Source: Streptomyces coffeae (GTDB taxonomy: Bacteria > Actinomycetota > Actinomycetes > Streptomycetales > Streptomycetaceae). From it: 64,000 nucleotides of DNA. Of this stretch, positions 58,584-64,000 are shown one piece after another; within the stretch, counting starts at the first letter, position 1, and the number at the start of each line of letters is the position of its first letter. Under the pieces are notes generated by a model. It made no database searches and had not been told where the DNA came from. It was given only the letters and a program-made list of their open reading frames with translations. Position numbers and translations under genes: made by a program. The stretch is taken from NCBI RefSeq assembly GCF_016741875.1, contig NZ_JAERRF010000007.1, positions 248,001 through 312,000 of the forward strand. The letters run 5' to 3'.

Positions 58584-59208
58584 GGCCGAGGTCGGTGGCG
58601 GTGGCGACGGCGGCGGTGCGTGAGCCGACGCCGAGTTTGGTGTAGACGCGGGCGAGGTGGGATTTGACGGTGCCCTCGGTGAGGTGGAGGCGGTGGCTGA
58701 TGGCCTGGTTGGACAGGCCGTCGGCGACCAGGGCGAGGACTTCGGTCTCGCGTCGGGTCAGGGCGGTGCCGGGCGTGCGCAGCCGGTTCATGAGCCTCTC
58801 GGCGACCGTGGGGGCCAGGGTGGTACGGCCGACGGCGGCGGTGCGTACGGCGGCGGCCAGGTCTTCGGGCGGGGCGTCCTTGAGGAGGTAGCCGGTGGCG
58901 CCGGCTTCGATGGCGGTCAGGGTGTCGGCGTCGGAGTCGTAGGTGGTGATGACCACAACGCGGGGGGCGTCCGGTCGGGCGGTGATCTGGGCGGTGGCCT
59001 CGGCGCCACCCATGCCCTTGCCGAACTGTAGGTCCATGAGCACGACGTCGATGTCGCCCTCGGTGGCGCGGGCGACGGCGTTCTCGGCGGTGGCGGCCTC
59101 GGCCACGACGACGAGACCGGGCTCGGTTTCCAGCACGGCGCGCAGTCCGGCCCGGACCACGGGGTGGTCGTCGGCCAAGAGGAGGCGGATGGGGGTGTCT
59201 TCGGTCAC
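58570..59208 (-). CDS. NarL/LuxR-type response regulator
   Basis: 212 residues. The receiver domain opens IRLLLADDHPVVRAGLRAVLE with the acidic pair. The phospho-acceptor is the Asp in VVLMDLQFGKGMGG, the Thr is in VITTYDSDADTL and the Lys in GYLLKDAPPEDL. The C-terminal LuxR HTH is LTRRETEVLALVADGLSNQAISHRLHLTEGTVKSHLARVYTKLGVGSRTAAV. GTG 59206-59208 overlaps the kinase stop as GTGA. Its partner is the kinase upstream; the likely target is the divergent ABC exporter. Confidence 0.94.
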   Translation of the reverse strand: MTEDTPIRLLLADDHPVVRAGLRAVLETEPGLVVVAEAATAENAVARATEGDIDVVLMDLQFGKGMGGAEATAQITARPDAPRVVVITTYDSDADTLTAIEAGATGYLLKDAPPEDLAAAVRTAAVGRTTLAPTVAERLMNRLRTPGTALTRRETEVLALVADGLSNQAISHRLHLTEGTVKSHLARVYTKLGVGSRTAAVATATDLGLIRR

Positions 59209-60425
59209 GGGCGGGCCTCGGGCGCGGTGTCGGCGGGCGGGGTAAGGGGGAGTTGGGCGGCCAGGGCGGTGCCGTGGCCAGGGGTGGATTCGATGGTCAG
59301 GGTGCCGCCGAGGGCGTGCATGCGGGCGCGCATGGCCGCCAGGCCGAAGCCGCCGTTTTCGGGGTCGGGGGCGGGCAGTCGGCCGGGATCGAAGCCGGTG
59401 CCGTCGTCGACAACGTCGAGGGCGATGTGGTGGCCGAGGTAGCTGAGGGTGATCTCGGCGGTAGCGGCGTGGGCGTGGCGCACGGTGTTGGCGAGGGCGG
59501 ACTGAGCGATGCGCAGGAGGGCGACTTCGTGCGCGGTGGCCAGCGGGACAGGGTCGCCTGTGAGGTGGAAGCGTGCGGTGATCCGGTGGCGGGTGCTGGT
59601 CGTGGTGCACAGGCGTGCCAAGGCGCCGGCCAGGGTGGTGCCTTCCAGGGCGGGCGGGGTGAGTGCGGCGACGAAGCGGCGGGCTTCAGCGAGGTTGTCC
59701 ACCGCGGCCTGCCGGGCCGCCTCCACGTGGCGGGCGGTGGCATCGGGCCGGTCGGGCAGGGCGCGTTCGGCGGCGCGCAGCAGCAGCTGGATGCTGGACA
59801 GGCCCTGGGCGAGGGTGTCGTGGATCTCGCGGGCCAGGCGTTCGCGTTCGGCCAGCACCCCGGCAGTGTGCTGGACTTCGGCCAGATTGGCGCGGGTGGC
59901 GGTGAGCTCCTCAATGAGGCGCCTGCGCTGTTCACTCTCGCGGTACAGGGCCTGGTACCCCCACACCACCGCGACGGCGACGGCGGCGCCGAGCGCGGGG
60001 CCGATCGCCATGGCCGCGCTGAAGGAGCGTTGGTGGGCGGCGAAGCCGGTGATGGCCGCCGCCGCGGTGGCAACCACGGCGATAAGCCCGGCGCGGCGCG
60101 GCAGCAGGTGGAGCTGGAGGAAGTACAGCGGGAACGCCATCCATACGGCGTCGGGGGACAGGGCCAGCAGCACCAGCCACACGACTCCCACAGCGGCCAG
60201 CCACAGCGCGGCGGCCCGCCGGGAACAGCGGATGCTGGGCAGGAGTGGCCCGGTTGCGTACACCGCAGCGCACGCCACCGCGGAGGCGACCTTCAACCCG
60301 GCATGCGGCTCGCCGTCGGCTACGGCCCGCCCGGCGGCCAGGGCCAGCAGGCCGATGACGAGCAGGTGCAGGCACCAGGCCAGGGCCCGGGTGGTCGGGG
60401 TCAGGGTGGGGGCAGCGGCGTTCAC
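59205..60425 (-). CDS. DesK-type (HisKA_3) sensor histidine kinase
   Basis: 406 residues. About six TM segments (15-165) form the sensor with almost no extracellular loops, as in intramembrane-sensing kinases. A short coiled coil leads to EREHLAREIHDTLAQGLSSIQLLLR-type dimerisation (here ERERLAREIHDTLAQGLSSI), with the phospho-histidine in REIHDTLAQG. The HATPase has ALANTVRHAHA (N box), VVDDGTGFDP and GGFGLAAMRARMHALGGTL (G boxes). It is coupled to the response regulator and transcribed away from a two-gene ABC exporter, the layout of envelope-stress or antimicrobial-peptide systems. Confidence 0.93.
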   Translation of the reverse strand: MNAAAPTLTPTTRALAWCLHLLVIGLLALAAGRAVADGEPHAGLKVASAVACAAVYATGPLLPSIRCSRRAAALWLAAVGVVWLVLLALSPDAVWMAFPLYFLQLHLLPRRAGLIAVVATAAAAITGFAAHQRSFSAAMAIGPALGAAVAVAVVWGYQALYRESEQRRRLIEELTATRANLAEVQHTAGVLAERERLAREIHDTLAQGLSSIQLLLRAAERALPDRPDATARHVEAARQAAVDNLAEARRFVAALTPPALEGTTLAGALARLCTTTSTRHRITARFHLTGDPVPLATAHEVALLRIAQSALANTVRHAHAATAEITLSYLGHHIALDVVDDGTGFDPGRLPAPDPENGGFGLAAMRARMHALGGTLTIESTPGHGTALAAQLPLTPPADTAPEARP

Positions 60426-60596
60426 AGTGCCTCCCAGGCTACGAAAGCATGGTGCTCGGGGCCTCCATCGAAAGTTGGAACCCGCGTGCTGTCTTCCGGC
60501 CGGCGAAGTGCCGTCCTGCGCCAGACGCGCACACGGAGGGCTGGCGGCGACGGTGAAGGCATACCGCTTCCACCGCCGGAGAGGACAGGCAAGGCT

Positions 60597-61685
60597 GTGT
60601 TCGTCGCCTGGAGAGATCTGACGTTCGCCAAGGGGCGCTTCGCCCTGATGGGAACCGTCATCGTGCTGATTACCCTGCTGGTCGGGCTGCTGTCCGGGCT
60701 GACGGCCGGACTGGGCCGGCAGAACATCTCAGCGATCACGGGATTGCCCGCCGACAAGATCGCCTTCCAGGATCCCGCCGGCGGTCAGGATCTGTCGTAT
60801 GCCAACTCCACCGTCACCCAGAAGCAGTGGCAGCAGTGGTCCAAGGCCCCCGGCATCGAAAGCGCCGAACCGCTGGGAATCACCACCACCAGGGCCACCG
60901 CCGGGGACAACCGCACCGCCGTCTCCGCCTTCGGCGTCCAGGCCGGCTCCCGCCTCGCCCCGGAAAGCAGCAAGATCGACGACCAGTCGGTGGTGCTGTC
61001 CACCGCGGCCGCCGACGACCTCGGGGTGAACACCGGCGACTCCCTCACCCTGGCCGGGCAGCAGCTGAAGGTGGCCGCGGTGCGGGGCGACGCCTACTTC
61101 AGCCACACCCCGGTCATCTGGACGAGCCTCGATGTCTGGCAGCAGAGCGCGCCGCCCACCGGCGGCGATGACGGTCAGACCGCCACTGTCATCGCCCTGA
61201 ACACCACCTCCAAGGCCGATGTGGCGGCCACCGACCAGCAGGCCGGTACCCAGACCGTCTCCACCGACGACTCGCTGTCCGCGATCGGTTCCTACACCTC
61301 CGAGAACGGCTCCCTACAGCTGATGCGCGGCTTCCTGTTCGCCATCTCCGCCCTGGTCATCGGCGCCTTCTTCACCGTCTGGACCATTCAGCGCAGCGGC
61401 GACGTCGCCGTCCTGAAGGCCCTGGGCGCCTCCACTGCCACCCTGCTCAAGGACGCCCTCGGCCAGGCCGTGGTCCTGCTCGCTGGCGGCACTTTGACCG
61501 GCACCGGCATCGCCGTCGGCCTGGGAGCCCTCGTTGCCGGCAGTGCCGTGCCGTTCGTCCTCACCCCCGGCACCGTCCTGATCCCGGCCGCGGTGATGAT
61601 CGCCCTCGGTGCCCTCGGAGCCGCTCTGTCCATCCGCCGCATCACCTCCGTCGACCCGCTGACCGCCCTGGGGAGCGCCCGATGA
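60597..61685 (+). CDS. FtsX/MacB-type ABC transporter permease
   Basis: 362 residues from GTG 60597. TM1 (about 15-38) precedes a large extracytoplasmic domain (about 40-230) of the MacB type. Three TM segments form the C-terminal FtsX block (about 250-355), with WTIQRSGDVAVLKALGASTATLLKDALGQA, the coupling helix that meets the ATPase, and RRITSVDPLTALGSAR at the end. Four TM segments in all, as expected for DevC/MacB half-transporters. It is coupled to the ATPase by an ATGA overlap and divergent from the two-component genes. Confidence 0.9.
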   Translation: MFVAWRDLTFAKGRFALMGTVIVLITLLVGLLSGLTAGLGRQNISAITGLPADKIAFQDPAGGQDLSYANSTVTQKQWQQWSKAPGIESAEPLGITTTRATAGDNRTAVSAFGVQAGSRLAPESSKIDDQSVVLSTAAADDLGVNTGDSLTLAGQQLKVAAVRGDAYFSHTPVIWTSLDVWQQSAPPTGGDDGQTATVIALNTTSKADVAATDQQAGTQTVSTDDSLSAIGSYTSENGSLQLMRGFLFAISALVIGAFFTVWTIQRSGDVAVLKALGASTATLLKDALGQAVVLLAGGTLTGTGIAVGLGALVAGSAVPFVLTPGTVLIPAAVMIALGALGAALSIRRITSVDPLTALGSAR

Positions 61686-62365
61686 GCCTCGAGCTGAACG
61701 ACATCACCCTCGTCTACCCCGACGGTGACACCCGCCTGACTGCCCTTGACAGCGTCAACCTGGAGGTTCCCCAGGGCAGTCTGACTGCTGTGGTCGGTCC
61801 CTCCGGCTCCGGCAAGTCCAGTCTCCTGGCCGTCGCCGCCACCCTCATCACGCCCGACGTCGGCACCGTCACCATCGACGGCACCTCCACCACCGGCCTG
61901 AGCCGAGGCGAGCTGACCGAGCTGCGCCGCCACAAGATCGGCATCGTCTTCCAGCAGCCCAACCTGCTGCCCTCCCTCACCGCCGCCGAACAGCTCCAGG
62001 TCATGGCCCAGATCGACGGCCGCAGGCCCCGCACCGCCCGAAACCGGGCCATGGAACTCCTCGCCGTGGTCGGCCTGGCCGACCAGGCCGGCCGCCGCCC
62101 CCACCAGCTCTCCGGCGGCCAACGCCAGCGCATCAACATCGCCCGCGCCCTGATGAACGACCCCACCGTTCTCCTGGTCGACGAACCCACCAGCGCCCTC
62201 GACCACGAACGCGGCGCCGCTGTCATCGACCTGATCCACCAAGTCACCCACCAGCAGGCCACCGCCACCGTCCTGGTCACCCACGACCGCACCCACCTCA
62301 CCGCCGTCGATCAGATCGCCGAAGTCCACGACGGAAGGCTCACCCTCTCGACAGCGACCCACTGA
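61682..62365 (+). CDS. ABC transporter ATP-binding protein (LolD/MacB type)
   Basis: 227 residues. Walker A is VGPSGSGKSSLL, the Q loop VFQQPNLLPSLTA, the signature LSGGQRQRINIARAL, Walker B VLLVDEPTSALD, the H loop LVTHDR. Length and the short N-terminus fit the mechanotransmission-type exporter family. ATG 61682-61684 overlaps the permease stop. Together they probably export or extract a hydrophobic compound or lipoprotein under control of the adjacent two-component system. Confidence 0.95.
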   Translation: MSLELNDITLVYPDGDTRLTALDSVNLEVPQGSLTAVVGPSGSGKSSLLAVAATLITPDVGTVTIDGTSTTGLSRGELTELRRHKIGIVFQQPNLLPSLTAAEQLQVMAQIDGRRPRTARNRAMELLAVVGLADQAGRRPHQLSGGQRQRINIARALMNDPTVLLVDEPTSALDHERGAAVIDLIHQVTHQQATATVLVTHDRTHLTAVDQIAEVHDGRLTLSTATH

Positions 62366-62371
62366 CCTGTG

Positions 62372-62566
62372 GAGAAGGACGCCAGTGCGCGCCGACTGCG
62401 CCTCGATCACGGCGGTGTTCACGGCGAACGGGCGCCCCCGCGTGGGCAGTTCGAGAGGGCCGGTCATCAGCCGGGCCGATACCCAGCAGAGGAAGGAACC
62501 GATCACGACGTGCTGGGTCGGGTGGCTGGTGAGCCAGCGGTCGAATTCCGCTACTGATGCCAGCAA
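62372..62566 (-). pseudogene. Possible tyrosine-recombinase core-binding fragment
   Basis: The minus frame from ATG 62566 gives MLASVAEFDRWLTSHPTQHV, then GSFLCWVSARLMTGPLELPT and RGRPFAVNTAV. It has strong G/C third-position bias. The pattern FDRWL-x3-P...-FL-x-W-x3-R-L...-LELP resembles the DNA-binding domain of Streptomyces tyrosine recombinases. No catalytic R-H-R-Y part follows. It overlaps the end of the SUKH gene. Tentative. Confidence 0.3.
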
Positions 62567-62985
62567 TCTCCTTCAGCGGCCAGAGACCGGCCGAGGTAGT
62601 CCTGAAGGTCCCGGGCGACCCAACAGCGGCTGTCGTCCTCGTGCTCCCACACGAAGATGTCGGCTCGCGAGGGCCGCCGGACGAAGGCGTACTGATCGCC
62701 ATCCCCGTTGTCACCGAAGAAGAGAAGCGGTTCGAACGGCATGTACAAGTCGGCAAGCGCGCTGTCCGACCAGAAGCGAAGATTATCCTCGACGATCCGC
62801 TCCAGGGGCCAGACCGTCTCCACCCCATAGCGCCCCACGATGCCGTCGGTCTCCTGCAACAGACTCACGAGCTCGGACGGCAGCGAGTACTTCAGCCGTT
62901 GCTCCGCAGCGGCCACCCGGGTTGCGTCGACCGGCGAGTTGAACTCGGCCTCAGGGAATGCCTGGCCTGCGACTTCTTTCCACAT
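62551..62985 (-). CDS. SMI1/KNR4 (SUKH) family protein
   Basis: 144 residues, the usual length. FNSPVDATRVAAAEQRLKYSLPSELVSLLQETDGI is the SUKH start (x-E-x-x-L-x-x-x-LP-x-x-L). VWPLERIVEDNLRF and LLFFGDNGDGDQYAFVRRPSRADIFVWEHEDDS form the core GDNGDGDxY motif. Many SUKH proteins are immunity proteins against polymorphic toxins, but no toxin gene is nearby, so it may be an orphan immunity gene or a housekeeping variant. Confidence 0.9.
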   Translation of the reverse strand: MWKEVAGQAFPEAEFNSPVDATRVAAAEQRLKYSLPSELVSLLQETDGIVGRYGVETVWPLERIVEDNLRFWSDSALADLYMPFEPLLFFGDNGDGDQYAFVRRPSRADIFVWEHEDDSRCWVARDLQDYLGRSLAAEGDCWHQ

Positions 62986-63270
62986 GGAGTCAGCCTAACG
63001 AGCTCGTGCATGGCTCACAGTGCAGAACTCTCAGCCAGCGGACGCGCGTTGCTGCCCCGGCAGGTGCCCCCCGGCTGCGTGAGCGGAACCGACATACTCA
63101 CCAGCCAGTCGTGGATGATGGTGGCGGTGGATTCCGCGTACTCGCTCATGGAGCTCGCGCCTTCGAATTGCCGGGCGCTCGAGGGCCATTGAGCCGGACA
63201 CGACAGTGCGCCACGGGCCGGACGGAAGCTCGTGGCGCACCGAGGTGTTGGGGCGTGAAGGGGGCAGGTG

Positions 63271-63648
63271 TTACGGCCGCGGGTTCCACTGCGTGGTGCA
63301 GTACGCGGGTATCCAGCCGCTGACTCGCCCGTAGGTCAGGTGGACCCAGGAATTATTCGACTTGCCGCAGAGGCGGTAGGACTGGCCCTCCAATCCGGTT
63401 CCGGTGTCGTCGTCCCCGCATCCCGACTTGCCCTTGGGAAGTGTGCCGTTGACGGTGGCGTTCAGCTTCCTGTGCGCCCGGATGTTGACCGTCTCCCTGG
63501 CGGTCAGCTTGTAGCAGGAGGCGGTCACTGACGTAACGTCAGCGTTCTGCGCCGGACCGGGAGTTCCGGCTGTGGCGACTCCACCGCTCAGGGTGGTGAT
63601 CAGAGCGGCTCCGGTGATGCCGGCCGCCGCCAATGTGCGCATGCGCAT
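63271..63648 (-). CDS. Small secreted SH3-like (bacterial SH3) protein
   Basis: 125 residues. Signal peptide MRMRTLAAAGITGAALITTL with cleavage near VATAGTP. The mature part has CYKLTARETVNIRAHRKLNATVNGTLPKGKSGC, then YRLCGKSNNSWVHLTYGRVSGWIPAYC, a bacterial SH3 pattern with about four cysteines that could form two disulfides. ATG 63646-63648 is preferred (GGGGGATC upstream). Such proteins are common and abundant in Streptomyces exudates; cell-wall peptide binding is inferred for the domain. Confidence 0.85.
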   Translation of the reverse strand: MRMRTLAAAGITGAALITTLSGGVATAGTPGPAQNADVTSVTASCYKLTARETVNIRAHRKLNATVNGTLPKGKSGCGDDDTGTGLEGQSYRLCGKSNNSWVHLTYGRVSGWIPAYCTTQWNPRP

Positions 63649-63806
63649 GGGTGATCCCCCGTAAAGGTCGATGGCAAGGCTCAATGCTCTGGAGCGAGCA
63701 TCAAGAAGTTGATCACGCTATCCGTACGTCCGTACGCCATGCAAAGCAGCAGGGGTCGGCCTCGGCCTGCCGAAGCGCGCAACGGGGGCGTGGTGCTGCG
63801 CGCCCG

Positions 63807-64000
63807 TCAGGCGTCGAAGTGACGGCGCGCGTTCTCGATGTGACCGAGGTACTGGTGGGTCCAGCCGCATATGGTGTCGACCGCGGCGCGCAGGGCCCGC
63901 CCCGGCTCGGTGAGGGTGTACTCGACCCGCGGCGGCACGGTGGGGTGCACCTTGCGGTCGACCAAGCCGTTGCGTTCCAGCATGCGCAGGTTCTGGGTGA
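63807..64000 (-). CDS. HxlR-family transcriptional regulator, 3' part (cut by the window edge)
   Basis: The last 64 codons are present and the gene continues beyond 64000. FTQNLRMLERNGLVDRKVHP and VPPRVEYTLTEPGRALRAAVDTICGW are the wing and C-terminal helix of HxlR winged-helix proteins (LxxxLRxLExxGLVxRxxxxxxPPRVEYxLTxxG). HxlR proteins usually sense redox or electrophilic stress and act on a divergent oxidoreductase, which would lie outside the window. Confidence 0.9.
   Translation of the reverse strand, partial: TQNLRMLERNGLVDRKVHPTVPPRVEYTLTEPGRALRAAVDTICGWTHQYLGHIENARRHFDA

Noticed and set aside
59253-60590. Long plus-strand frame leading into the ABC permease
   Set aside because: The part before GTG 60597 is antisense to the histidine kinase and is Gly-rich without motifs; only the part after 60597 is permease.
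1-64000. tRNA, rRNA, replication origin or integrated phage
   Set aside because: No cloverleaf, ribosomal RNA segment, DnaA-box cluster, attachment duplication or phage structural gene could be recognised.

Overview
The window is about 64 kb of high-GC actinomycete DNA, almost certainly Streptomyces. Third codon positions are strongly G/C. GTG starts and 4-bp ATGA/GTGA overlaps are frequent, and the gene content is typical of the genus: a SpoIIE-type phosphatase, an RsbW-like ATPase, an N-box-type sugar ABC importer without its own ATPase, many TetR/GntR/AraC/XRE regulators, and a cysteine-free L32 paralogue. No core-genome block, rRNA or tRNA is visible. Many genes are broken, which fits a chromosome arm or accessory region.

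Layout. 1-7.4 kb: a minus-strand exopolysaccharide operon in which most genes overlap (sugar-phosphate transferase, AlgD-like nucleotide-sugar dehydrogenase, GT4 glycosyltransferase, two Wzz-type chain-length proteins, asparagine-synthetase-like enzyme cut by the window edge). It is preceded by three tandem copies of a Shine-Dalgarno-bearing hairpin. 7.8-15 kb: a transposase remnant, kptA, an intact and a decayed universal stress protein, a five-domain SpoIIE phosphatase, and a probable zinc-starvation locus (cysteine-free L32, a truncated COG0523 GTPase and a divergent CobW-C protein around a palindrome). 15-22.3 kb: a carbohydrate-uptake operon (binding protein, two permeases, decayed GH42, GH63 glucosidase) opposite a GntR regulator. 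22.3-40.5 kb: nitrogen and small-molecule catabolism. It has two similar modules, each made of regulator, transporter and amidohydrolase-3 (Lrp/SSS and TetR/APC), plus urease accessory genes ureG and ureD without urease structural genes, a WYL regulator with an alpha/beta hydrolase, and a large APC permease.

40.8-50.5 kb: regulator/oxidoreductase pairs (XRE with SDR, MFS with SDR, TetR with hydrolase) and an amidase. 50.5-56.7 kb: two AraC regulators flank a compact three-gene biosynthetic operon (KAS III-like, SRPBCC and ThDP enzyme). This is the best candidate here for an undescribed small-molecule pathway. 56.7-64 kb: truncated carotenoid oxygenase and SRPBCC remnants, a DesK/NarL-type two-component system divergent from a two-gene ABC exporter, a SUKH protein, a secreted SH3-like protein and the 3' part of an HxlR regulator.

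Two themes run through the window. First, gene fragments are unusually dense: roughly fifteen, several of them N- and C-terminal ends of one gene joined after loss of the middle, others two unrelated genes joined at a sharp breakpoint. Second, several operators are readable in the sequence. They are twin 27-29 bp palindromes at the TetR/APC locus, three 15-mers before another TetR gene, an ATTCAG/CTGAAT repeat before the sugar ABC operon, and a Zur-like palindrome. At the TetR/APC locus the control region has been duplicated and each copy has lost a different flanking gene. The copy that lost its permease has gained an ATPase domain fused to the permease's N-terminus.
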